Below are positions 1 through 6,259 of a stretch of DNA of 16,866 nt, one piece after another. This DNA comes from an uncultured Chlamydiae bacterium. GTDB lineage: Bacteria > Chlamydiota > Chlamydiia > Chlamydiales > SM23-39. Each line of letters starts with the position of its first letter. The first letter of the stretch is position 1. The DNA is taken from assembly GCA_903889795.1 (NCBI GenBank), contig CAISYW010000067.1, forward strand, positions 1-16,866. Reading direction: 5' to 3'. Both the position numbers and the translations under genes were made by a program. Under the pieces are notes generated by a model. That model worked only from the letters and a program-made list of their open reading frames with translations. It was not told the origin of the DNA and did no database searches.

Positions 1-112
1 ATGTATTGCGGAGATCGAAGCCAACTTGCTGCAAGTTAGCGAGATCGAGCGAAATATTGGAGCGCAAAAGATGTCGATGAAAAATCAAATGTTCAGCCCG
101 ATAGCAGTATAC
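1..112 (-). repeat. MITE-like palindromic repeat family 1, copy A (cut by window edge)
   Basis: This is the reverse-orientation copy of the element at 1067-1232 and continues beyond the left edge. It ends with the terminal motif ATAGCAGTATAC (101-112). Inside that lies a stretch (about 65-98) that is the reverse complement of the left end of the 1067 copy, with the words GATGTCGATGAAAAATCA and GTTCAGCCC. A central palindrome at 21-40, AACTTGCTGCAAGTT, is flanked by GATCGAAGC and GCGAGATCGA arms. No coding potential was recognised. The role is unknown; a non-autonomous transposon (MITE) is inferred from terminal inverted repeats and repeated occurrence. Confidence 0.75.
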
Positions 113-205
113 ATGTTTGTTGGTGAGTTATGCAACTCTTTCCAAGAGATATGAATAAGTCATGAATGAATCTCGAGGTGAGTTTTCTGTTCCGATCGAG
201 TTTTT

Positions 206-240
206 GCACTCTGCTAACTTGCATGAAGTTAGCAGAGTGC
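206..240. repeat. Perfect 15-bp stem palindrome in the leader of the Cys-rich gene
   Basis: Positions 206-220 pair perfectly with 226-240 around the 5-base loop GCATG. There is no T tract after the stem on either strand, so it is not a typical intrinsic terminator. Its inner part, GCTAACTTG...AAGTTAGC, closely matches the central palindrome of repeat family 1. It may be a decayed or minimal relative of that element, or a structured leader of the downstream gene. The rest of 113-367 is AT-rich. A weak sigma-70-like pair (TTGATT at 316-321, TAAATT at 340-345, 18-base spacer) could drive the gene at 368, but I would not insist on it. Confidence 0.6.
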
Positions 241-367
241 TCCAAACTTAATCTCACTACGAAAATCGACAGAAGAATCTTTTTGGTACACTCCCTAATA
301 CCGGCAGTTTTTTTATTGATTCTTAATACAGATCCAATGTAAATTTTTATCAAAAAATAGGTCAAAC

Positions 368-1063
368 ATGTCCGCAAGGATTGATAACTATTCTTTGAAA
401 AATCAAACGCAAGATCCCTATTTTGCAATTGCTCCGCAAACGATGGCCGAAGTTAGCGCTCCTCAAAAAACAGTTCATTGGGATCGCGTCGCAATTGTCG
501 CCGCAATAGGACTTATAGGACTTGCGGTGTTAAGTGCTTATTTATTATCTGGTGGCATGTTCGAGGGATCTCAAATAATTTGCGACACAAAACCTATTCT
601 TCTAGGAAAAGCATGCCCCGAAGCAATGACAGTTCTCCAAAATTCATGCGTTTTTAATAAGTGTTTAAATCTAATAGATTGCGAAAATTGGAAAACACAC
701 CAGATAGCTTGGTTTAGTACTCGATTAATTTGTCCTGAAAATGCATACTGTGATCAGTTATTGGAGTCGACACGAAATATCGGTTCAATGTTTGTGGAGC
801 ATTCTCAATATTGCATACAAAAATCCATTGCTTATTCTTGCCCCAAAGTAATCAATTACCTTCAAACTGCTTGCAACAAGGTCAGCTATGATGTCCAAGA
901 GATTTGCAAATTAGCGGCAAATGGCACGAGTAGTACTCATGGCATTGTTAAGAAATGTATCTGTGATATTAACTGCGATGAGATGATGATAGAGGCTAAG
1001 GACATGATTTCAAAGTACGAGATCTATGGGCAGTCCTTTATGAAGCGTTTGACGGCTGGTTAG
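368..1063 (+). CDS. Cys-rich single-span membrane protein, function unknown
   Basis: This 231-residue protein is not recognised. It starts with about 40 polar residues, then one strong hydrophobic segment (about 41-61, VAIVAAIGLIGLAVLSAYLL), then a roughly 170-residue domain with 14 cysteines spread along its length (including a C-x-C near the end). That layout suggests an N-terminal anchor with the Cys-rich part outside the cytoplasm, where disulphides could form. The cytoplasmic side cannot be excluded. Only one hydrophobic segment is present, so it does not look like the bilobed inclusion-membrane (Inc) proteins of chlamydiae. The ATG at 368 has a short AGG (359-361) at a suitable distance. 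The gene stands alone, with repeat family 1 copies in opposite orientations on either side; the right copy begins about 3 bases after the stop codon. Its codons are AT-richer than those of the envelope genes further right. It is probably a real, lineage-restricted gene. Confidence 0.65.
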   Translation: MSARIDNYSLKNQTQDPYFAIAPQTMAEVSAPQKTVHWDRVAIVAAIGLIGLAVLSAYLLSGGMFEGSQIICDTKPILLGKACPEAMTVLQNSCVFNKCLNLIDCENWKTHQIAWFSTRLICPENAYCDQLLESTRNIGSMFVEHSQYCIQKSIAYSCPKVINYLQTACNKVSYDVQEICKLAANGTSSTHGIVKKCICDINCDEMMIEAKDMISKYEIYGQSFMKRLTAG

Positions 1064-1066
1064 AGA

Positions 1067-1232
1067 TATACTGCTATTGTCCTGAACATTTGATTTTTCA
1101 TCGACATCTTTTACGTTCCAATATTACGCTTGATCTCGCTAACATGCTGCAAGATGGCTTCGATCTCTGCATTATTTTCGAACGCAAAATCTCTCCCTCA
1201 AAAATCAAAGCTTCAGGCCGACAGCAGTATAG
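1067..1232 (+). repeat. MITE-like palindromic repeat family 1, copy B (complete)
   Basis: This is the full-length copy, about 166 bp. The left end (TATACTGCTATTGTCCTGAA) and the reverse complement of the right end (TATACTGCTGTCGGCCTGAA) match well over about 30 bases, both continuing into TTTGATTTTT, so these are terminal inverted repeats. The centre (about 1128-1175) is a second, partly decayed palindrome (CTAACATGCTGCAAGATGGC) inside GATCTCGC/GCTTCGATC arms. TATA stands at both extreme ends, which would fit insertion at a TA target. It begins just after the stop codon of the Cys-rich gene. No open frame fills it. Confidence 0.8.
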
Positions 1233-1237
1233 TATAG

Positions 1238-1269
1238 AAACTATGTTACTTATTTAAGTAACATAGTTT
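1238..1269 (+). terminator. Hairpin, possible terminator of the Cys-rich gene
   Basis: A perfect 14-bp stem (1238-1251 with 1256-1269) closes the 4-base loop ATTT and is followed by a T-rich stretch (ATTCGTTTTC). The stem is AT-rich, so termination would be weak. It lies 3' of the gene at 368-1063, beyond repeat copy B, and before the gene at 1371. The remaining bases to 1370 are AT-rich and show nothing else I can name. Confidence 0.4.
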
Positions 1270-1370
1270 ATTCGTTTTCATTAAAAACAGATTGATGTTT
1301 TCAAATAATTGATTTAATAAATATGACGTTTGGTGTATTGATTTGATAAAAATAGCATTGGTTATAAAGT

Positions 1371-2093
1371 ATGAAAATTTCTTCAGAAGTATTTTTTGAG
1401 TTTCTAGATATTTATGAAAAGCGCCCAATTTCTAACAATCTATGGGGAATGCGTTCTCATGGGATGTTTTTTCTTTGGTATCTTCTTAAACAAATTCAGC
1501 CTGACTTGGTCATAGAAAGCGGTGTTTACAGAGGACAATCCACGTGGATGATCGCTCAAGCCGCTCCTGATGCGAAAATCATAGCTATCGATCCTGATTT
1601 AACTCAAAGATTCTATGTTTCTAAAAATGCAACGTATAGGACTGAGGATTTCTCGTTATTGTCGATCGAACAAGATTTCTATAAAACAAAAGCCGCATTT
1701 TTCGATGATCATCAGAATGCTTATGAACGTGTCATGCAGTCAACCAAACAAAATATTCAACACCTGATATTTGATGATAATTATCCTCCTGGATATGACG
1801 ACTGTGCCGGCAATCCTCATTTGACGTTGAGAGATTGTTTTGAAATGAATCAACATCAAGAAAAGGCGGCAGCTCTGAAAAAAGTCATTAAACAGTACTG
1901 TATTATGCCCCAAATTATAGGAAAAACTGCTGGATTTCTTGCATTGGGCGGTCAAGTTTCAGATATCCCGGCTATTTGGGGTAGTCTAGAGGAGATCGAG
2001 CCTCATTATAGAGATAAAATGAAAGTGTTTTATGACGATTGCTATTGTTATCGATGGCTCACTTATGTCGAATTGCAAATAAAGGTATTATAA
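1371..2093 (+). CDS. Class I SAM methyltransferase-like / cephalosporin-hydroxylase-like protein
   Basis: This 240-residue protein resembles the Rossmann-fold methyltransferase-like proteins often found in sugar and cell-surface glycan clusters. The glycine-rich motif I is visible at about residues 46-56 (LVIESGVYRGQ), followed by the acidic end of strand 2 in AIDPD (72-76). A second acidic motif, FDDNYPPGYDD (134-144), is typical of the cephalosporin hydroxylase-like branch, where it helps bind metal or substrate. No membrane segment or signal peptide is seen. No clear Shine-Dalgarno precedes the ATG at 1371, so the start is less certain than the frame. The stop codon overlaps the next gene's start (TAATG), so the two are probably translated together. 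By association it may modify a sugar or glycoconjugate made by the partner glycosyltransferase, but the substrate cannot be read from the sequence. Confidence 0.7.
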   Translation: MKISSEVFFEFLDIYEKRPISNNLWGMRSHGMFFLWYLLKQIQPDLVIESGVYRGQSTWMIAQAAPDAKIIAIDPDLTQRFYVSKNATYRTEDFSLLSIEQDFYKTKAAFFDDHQNAYERVMQSTKQNIQHLIFDDNYPPGYDDCAGNPHLTLRDCFEMNQHQEKAAALKKVIKQYCIMPQIIGKTAGFLALGGQVSDIPAIWGSLEEIEPHYRDKMKVFYDDCYCYRWLTYVELQIKVL

Positions 2094-2956
2094 TGAAAAA
2101 AAATGCAATGATTGTGTCTGGATCCGACCATCATTTTTTCCCGCTTCTAAAAGGTCTGGTGTTGTCGATAAGACGCGCACATGAAATTGCTAATTTACCG
2201 ATGATCGTTCTTGATGTTGGCCTGACATCCGAAGATCAGATTTGGTTGACTGCTCATAATGTCGCGACCATCCGTATTGATTGGGATTTCGAATTTCTTG
2301 GATTATCTGGCGTACCAGAATATTTCAAGGTGATGAATTGGCGGCCCTTTCTTCCCAAACATTTACCGGATGCAGAGATTTATGTTTGGATGGATGCCGA
2401 TTCCTGGATACAGGATGAGCAGGTCGTTCTCCTTGCGATTGAATGCGCATCGAAATCCGGTTTGATGGCCTTAGTGCCTGAGATTCATCCATATTATCGA
2501 TCTATGTATGAATCGCCGCATGAGATACGCAGCAAGGAATTGTCAATTTTTCGAGCGTGCTTCGGTGATGATATAGCGAATGAGTTGATCACGAAGCCGA
2601 TTATCAATGCGGGGTTTTTTGCGCTCGCAAAAAAATCTGAAAACTGGTCAATCTGGGCCACTGTTCTGCGCGATATGTATCATAAAGTTATTGATTTTCA
2701 TACCGAGCAATGTTCTTTGAACGTTTGTGCTTATAAATGTAACCTGCAATTTATTGCGCTGCCTGCTTATTGCAATTGGTGTTGTTATCACAGGCTGCCG
2801 GCTTTCGATGAAGATCGCCAAAGGCTGGTCGAGCCGGGGCCGCCACATCATGACATCTGGCTTGTCCACATGACGGGGGGGACGAAGAAAGGGAGCCACA
2901 CGTTAGCCACAACAACTGATAAAAGAATATATCGCTCATTGCGATACCCGGAGTAA
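2093..2956 (+). CDS. Glycosyltransferase-like protein (GT-A fold type, DxD motif)
   Basis: I place the start at the ATG at 2093, giving 287 residues. It shares one base with the upstream stop (TAATG) and has AAAGG about 7 bases before it. A start at 2039 would add 18 residues that overlap the upstream gene. The protein opens with a strand typical of GT-A enzymes (NAMIVSGSDHHFFPLLKGLV), which suits a scan of nucleotide-sugar binding. WMDADSW (99-105) supplies a D-x-D that would coordinate the metal and the sugar nucleotide. The rest (for example TEQCSLNVCAY and WLVHMTGGTKK near the end) fits a GT8-like retaining transferase, but I cannot assign the family with certainty. No signal or membrane segment is visible. 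It is coupled to the methyltransferase-like gene and ends 4 bases before the convergent gene at 2961. Donor and acceptor are unknown. Confidence 0.65.
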   Translation: MKKNAMIVSGSDHHFFPLLKGLVLSIRRAHEIANLPMIVLDVGLTSEDQIWLTAHNVATIRIDWDFEFLGLSGVPEYFKVMNWRPFLPKHLPDAEIYVWMDADSWIQDEQVVLLAIECASKSGLMALVPEIHPYYRSMYESPHEIRSKELSIFRACFGDDIANELITKPIINAGFFALAKKSENWSIWATVLRDMYHKVIDFHTEQCSLNVCAYKCNLQFIALPAYCNWCCYHRLPAFDEDRQRLVEPGPPHHDIWLVHMTGGTKKGSHTLATTTDKRIYRSLRYPE

Positions 2957-2960
2957 TGAC

Positions 2961-3872
2961 TTATAAATGTCGTAAGTCGGAAATCACCACAGTTGCCGGT
3001 TCAGATGACTGACGATTTCCTTCAGCGTAGGCGTTATGTGCATTCTGCATGACAATAGGTTGTGTGACTGTATTTTCAAATACGTTGCATGCTTTCATAG
3101 CTGGTGTAAAGGGACCAACAACAGGAGACAGGTCGGTTCGGCTCTCGGCATAAGTGCTGGGATATACTGTAATGCTGCGAGGTAAAGGCGTGAATTCACA
3201 ATTAGGGCCCACAGCATGCACATAATCTGTTAAAGAAGAAAATGGCCCCTGAGGTTGATAGCCCATTCTTAACGCAGTGATAAATAATTCTGCTGTATGA
3301 CAAAGATATGGAGAATTCTCCGGCGACGTTAAGAACTCTTGTTCTTGCGGAGTAAACATCTTCCATTCATAGAGCATGTCATGTTTTATACTTCCTTCAC
3401 AAATGACGTATTGGACATCCTGTTCTTTGAATTGTCCCCGTAAACTCTGTAATGCTTGTCCCTTGAAAGAAGGTTTTTTTGTTAAATCGAGTTGTTCGCA
3501 GAGAGCCTTTTCAACAACCTTTATTTGTGGGTCGCTATAACGTTGCGGCAGACCATGTGAAGGATCGCGATAATCGATCACACACGTGCCGACTACAGGT
3601 TGACCTTCGGTCGGTCGCATAGAACCCTGTTGATAAGCAAGGACTGAATTCCCAATTCCTTGAATATCTTTTTTTAATTTGCAGCCGCACATATCGCTCA
3701 TTTTGGCGTGAATCTCGCCATTATATGATGTGATATCTAAAAAAGTTCCTCGCCCCAGCTCTTTTGTACGTTCAAACAATATCTCATGCCCATCGATAAT
3801 TTTAACTTGAGCGCTAAATCCTGCTGAATGAGGATTGATAGTAAATTTTGGTGATTCTATTGCTGTTGCCAT
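2961..3872 (-). CDS. Conserved-looking hypothetical protein, 303 residues
   Basis: I do not recognise this protein. It is soluble-looking, with no signal peptide or membrane segment. A small Cys cluster, MCGC, is near residue 60. The N-terminal third reads as a beta-rich domain (HSAGFSAQVKIIDGHEILF, then FLDITSYNGEIHAKM). The middle is mixed alpha/beta (VQYVICEGSIKHDMLYEW). The C-terminal third is Pro/Ser/Thr-rich and may be less ordered. The start is well supported: AAGGGG lies 7 bases before the ATG, and a good promoter lies further upstream (3917-3945). It is convergent with the glycosyltransferase, with only a 4-base gap, so there is no room for a dedicated terminator. Possibilities include a secreted effector or an accessory enzyme of an amoeba-associated bacterium, but nothing in the sequence decides this. 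Confidence 0.6.
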   Translation of the reverse strand: MATAIESPKFTINPHSAGFSAQVKIIDGHEILFERTKELGRGTFLDITSYNGEIHAKMSDMCGCKLKKDIQGIGNSVLAYQQGSMRPTEGQPVVGTCVIDYRDPSHGLPQRYSDPQIKVVEKALCEQLDLTKKPSFKGQALQSLRGQFKEQDVQYVICEGSIKHDMLYEWKMFTPQEQEFLTSPENSPYLCHTAELFITALRMGYQPQGPFSSLTDYVHAVGPNCEFTPLPRSITVYPSTYAESRTDLSPVVGPFTPAMKACNVFENTVTQPIVMQNAHNAYAEGNRQSSEPATVVISDLRHL

Positions 3873-3916
3873 AATTACACCCCTTAATTAATATTAGTTA
3901 GTTATAATATTAAATA

Positions 3917-3945
3917 ATTATATCATGTTTTCAAATTATTTACAA
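3917..3945 (-). promoter_or_regulatory. Sigma-70-type promoter for the 303-residue protein
   Basis: On the minus strand TTGTAA (3945-3940) is followed, after exactly 17 bases, by a perfect TATAAT (3922-3917). This lies about 45-70 bases upstream of the ATG at 3872 in a very AT-rich stretch. A TTGACA also occurs at about 3956-3951 on the same strand, but at the wrong spacing for this -10 box. The assignment is by consensus only. Confidence 0.5.
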
Positions 3946-3980
3946 GTTGGTGTCAAATTAATACTTTACATTTGGTGATG

Positions 3981-4153
3981 TATACCGGGAGCGATTCAAA
4001 AATCGGGAATAGGCAAGGAGGCTGCTTGTATTTGTGTCAGGCAGAGCCGACGCCGAAGCAACCCAACTTGAATAAGTTGGGTGATGGAGGCGGACACAAA
4101 GGCAATGCAGTGCCGACGCAGCATAAACCGATTTTCGAATCACGAGCGGTATA
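3981..4153. repeat. MITE-like palindromic repeat family 2, element 1
   Basis: This ~173-bp element is bounded by inverted repeats. The left end, TATACCGGGAGCGATTCAAA (3981-4000), continues into AATCGG. It matches the reverse complement of the right end (4125-4153) at about 21 of 29 positions. At the centre, 4061-4069 pairs perfectly with 4074-4082 around GAAT (ACCCAACTT/AAGTTGGGT), and TTTGTGTC/GACACAAA arms lie outside. Short open frames cross it on both strands, but their coding is not credible because they follow the repeat structure. It lies between the promoter of the 303-residue gene and the 3' end of the MBL gene. Confidence 0.65.
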
Positions 4154-4184
4154 TGCCGAACGTGACTCAAAAATTGGTTTTGGG
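4125..4184. repeat. Inverted pair of family 2 terminal repeats (long hairpin)
   Basis: The right end of element 1 (4125-4153, minus-sense) is followed at once by a plus-sense copy of the same terminal motif (4152-4184, containing GCCGAACGTGACTCAAAAAT). The two halves are near-perfect inverted repeats of about 30 bases, giving a long hairpin with almost no loop. It sits about 60 bases past the 3' end of the minus-strand MBL gene (4247), so it could also act as a transcript-end structure. The remaining bases to 4246 hold a small ATACC/GGTAT palindrome (4189-4201) and nothing else I can name. Confidence 0.6.
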
Positions 4185-4246
4185 TTAATACCTTCGGTAT
4201 AAATGGGAAATTGCCCGAAAAGATCCTGTTAGCAGTATGCAAACGC

Positions 4247-5092
4247 TCAATGCTCCACAACTAAACCGACCCCGGTTTCTTGAACCGGTGTAACCCGTGC
4301 TAATTTTTCTTTTGCCTTAAAATCTGTGCAATGACACACATGGACAGCTTTTGGGTTTAGTTTTTTGAAATATTCACAGATTTTTTCTAGACGGTTGTTA
4401 TCGGCATTCATTAAATGGAAGCCGCCGATGATATCAACGATGCGATGGTCATTACATACTTTTTTTGCGTATTCGATAATATTACAAATCCCGGAATGAG
4501 AACAGCCTGTGATGATGACCAACCCTTGATTGGTTTTGCAGGCAACTGCTGAATCGTCTAAAAGAAGATCTTCTTGGAGCCGGCCGTTGATCATCACTTT
4601 TCCCGGGAGACCATTTTCTTTATAAGCCGTTTCTTCGAAATCAAATGTACGTTCTATTTTCCCTAAAAACACCAGATTCTTGGTGATCCATATGGGTGCG
4701 TTGGAAGTGTTGATATCGAAAAAACTGGCAATCGTTTCTTTATTTAATAAACAGCCGTATTGATGGCCGCCGTGCATCCATTTCGGCTCGAGTGCGCCGG
4801 GACAGCAGTAAAACTTCGGTTTTTTGATCTTCTTTTGCAACTCGACTTGTTGCATGAGACTTTGAACGAGGTGGGCAAGGCCCCAAGAATGGTCATGGTG
4901 TCCATGAGAAAGAATCAAACCGTCAATATCATGAAGGTTGATTTCTAATTTGAGAGCATTTTTAAGGAATATGTTTGAGAAGCCGGTGTCGAAAAGCAGC
5001 TTTAAACCGTCGATCTCAACGTAGCATGAAAATCCAAATTCTGATGAAAGAAATTCAAAGACGTTCTGATCTACTAATATTGTCGTTCTCAT
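4247..5092 (-). CDS. Metallo-beta-lactamase-fold hydrolase (COG1237 / dihydropterin-phosphate synthase-like)
   Basis: This 281-residue soluble protein has the MBL metal-binding signature H-x-H-x-D-H at residues 63-68 (HGHHDH). Later ligand-type motifs are TGCSHSG and GGFHLM, and a C-terminal HVCHC. The opening (TTILVDQN, then LLFDTGFSN) and the overall order match the COG1237 branch, usually annotated as 7,8-dihydropterin-6-methyl-4-(beta-ribofuranosyl)aminobenzene 5'-phosphate synthase. The true substrate in bacteria is mostly unknown, so I claim only the fold and probable binuclear metal hydrolase chemistry. The start is well supported: AAGGAG lies 5 bases before the ATG at 5092. It is a single-gene unit. 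Family 2 repeats lie on both sides, at 3981-4184 and 5110-5180. It is divergent from the heptosyltransferase cluster. Confidence 0.85.
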   Translation of the reverse strand: MRTTILVDQNVFEFLSSEFGFSCYVEIDGLKLLFDTGFSNIFLKNALKLEINLHDIDGLILSHGHHDHSWGLAHLVQSLMQQVELQKKIKKPKFYCCPGALEPKWMHGGHQYGCLLNKETIASFFDINTSNAPIWITKNLVFLGKIERTFDFEETAYKENGLPGKVMINGRLQEDLLLDDSAVACKTNQGLVIITGCSHSGICNIIEYAKKVCNDHRIVDIIGGFHLMNADNNRLEKICEYFKKLNPKAVHVCHCTDFKAKEKLARVTPVQETGVGLVVEH

Positions 5093-5109
5093 TTTAACTC
5101 CTTATCTTT

Positions 5110-5180
5110 GTACTGAACATGACTCAAAAATCGGTTTTGGCCAAGCCGAAAATTCGATTTCTGAAGCATGTTCGGTATAT
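5110..5180. repeat. Family 2 palindromic hairpin between MBL gene and heptosyltransferase
   Basis: Two oppositely oriented copies of the family 2 terminal repeat (5110-5140 and about 5145-5180) form a long imperfect hairpin around CCAAG. The left half (ACTGAACATGACTCAAAAAT) is a close match to 4155-4174. A further word, ATTCAAAAATCG, recurs alone at about 5200-5211. The hairpin occupies the divergent intergenic region between the starts of the MBL gene (5092) and the gene at 5234, so it probably lies within or next to both promoters. Confidence 0.65.
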
Positions 5181-5233
5181 AAAAGGTTTTTTCAGGATAT
5201 TCAAAAATCGTTTGTTCTGATTATCTTTATAGC

Positions 5234-6259
5234 ATGTTTCAGAAAATTATTGTTCGATTACCAAATTGGATCGGCGATTTTGTGATGGCAACACCGGTGC
5301 TTACCGATTTGCGCCGCCGTTTTCCAACAGCGCGGATTACGGCAATGTGTCCCTGGCCGATTTGCGAGCTGCTTAAACAAGACCCTGCAATTGACGATCT
5401 ATTATGTTTTTCCCAATGCGAAAACGATTCTGTCAAACGTCAAAATTTGCTTAATATTATTCAGAAATTACGGATGGGAAAATATGATCTCGGTGTTTTG
5501 CTGACGAATTCATTTTCATCTGCATGGTGGTTCAGGCTTGGTCGTGTGAAGCGGCGGTTGGGCTATGCTCTGGATTGGCGCTCGCTATTATTGACTGATC
5601 GCATGGAACCTCCTGAGACGAAAATTCATCAGGTAGATTTTTACAAATATTTGATGCAGCCGCTTGGAATTCCCATTAGCGAGACGGCGCCGCGGTTGTT
5701 TTTCTCAGATGAGGAAGAAGAAGAAGCCAAGAAACTTCTCTGTGAGAGAGGTTATCGCTTGGGCCAACCGCTCATCGGCATCAATCCCGGTGCGGCTTAT
5801 GGCACTGCCAAATGTTGGCCGCCCGAGCGCTTTCGCGCACTCGCTATGAGGTTTTTACAAGACAAAGATCTTTTCATTCTTTTTTTTGGCGATGTCCAAA
5901 CCGCGCCGCTTGTAAATGAAATTTGCGATGGGTTGCCCGAACGAGTCATCAATTTGGCCGGAACCACGAACTTGCGCGAACTTGCCTGCCTGATTAAAAA
6001 CTGCAATGTTCTTGTTACGAATGATAGCGGTCCAATGCATATTGGCGCCGCTTTGCATACGCCGATTGTTGCTCTTTTCGGTTCGACCGATGATTTGATC
6101 ACAGGACCCTGGGGCCAAAAAGAGGCTGTTATTAATAAGCATCTCGGTTGTTCGCCCTGCTTCAAACGCACTTGCTCCACGGATTTTTGCTGTATGAATA
6201 AGATCGAGGTTGAGGAAGTGGCGAAAAAAGCTCTGGAACGTAGGAAAAAACGTGTTTAG
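5234..6259 (+). CDS. waaF: Lipopolysaccharide heptosyltransferase II-like (GT9)
   Basis: This enzyme would transfer heptose from ADP-heptose to the inner core of LPS at the cytoplasmic face of the inner membrane. The 341 residues are close to the usual WaaF length. The N-terminal signature is NWIGDFVMATPVL (residues 11-23). The GT9 donor-binding motif is NDSGPMHIGAA (263-273), followed by ALFGSTD. Near the end is the Cys-rich CSPCFKRTCS stretch characteristic of the WaaF subfamily. The start at ATG 5234 sits right before the conserved first strand (KIIVRLPNW). No strong Shine-Dalgarno is seen. It is first in an overlapping cluster; the next frame overlaps its 3' end. Pathogenic Chlamydiaceae have a truncated LPS without heptose as far as I recall, so the exact acceptor here is uncertain. 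Confidence 0.88.
   Translation: MFQKIIVRLPNWIGDFVMATPVLTDLRRRFPTARITAMCPWPICELLKQDPAIDDLLCFSQCENDSVKRQNLLNIIQKLRMGKYDLGVLLTNSFSSAWWFRLGRVKRRLGYALDWRSLLLTDRMEPPETKIHQVDFYKYLMQPLGIPISETAPRLFFSDEEEEEAKKLLCERGYRLGQPLIGINPGAAYGTAKCWPPERFRALAMRFLQDKDLFILFFGDVQTAPLVNEICDGLPERVINLAGTTNLRELACLIKNCNVLVTNDSGPMHIGAALHTPIVALFGSTDDLITGPWGQKEAVINKHLGCSPCFKRTCSTDFCCMNKIEVEEVAKKALERRKKRV

Noticed and set aside
206..240. Intrinsic terminator
   Set aside because: Perfect stem but no T tract on either strand after the stem and no gene ending just before it in the window.
93..428. 111-codon minus-strand frame
   Set aside because: It crosses the end of repeat copy A, the 206-240 palindrome and the start of the real gene at 368; composition is not protein-like.
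1..1232. CRISPR array from recurring palindromic repeats
   Set aside because: Only a few widely spaced copies with terminal inverted repeats; no regular spacers and no cas genes.
2961..3872. Possible macro-domain (ADP-ribose binding), from VHAVGP and GQPVVGTC words
   Set aside because: The words are in the wrong order and the glycine-rich ADP-ribose loop is missing; resemblance is too weak.
3958..4260. Open frames on both strands (100 and 76 codons)
   Set aside because: They run through the inverted repeats of family 2 and mirror its structure; no ribosome sites or protein-like composition.
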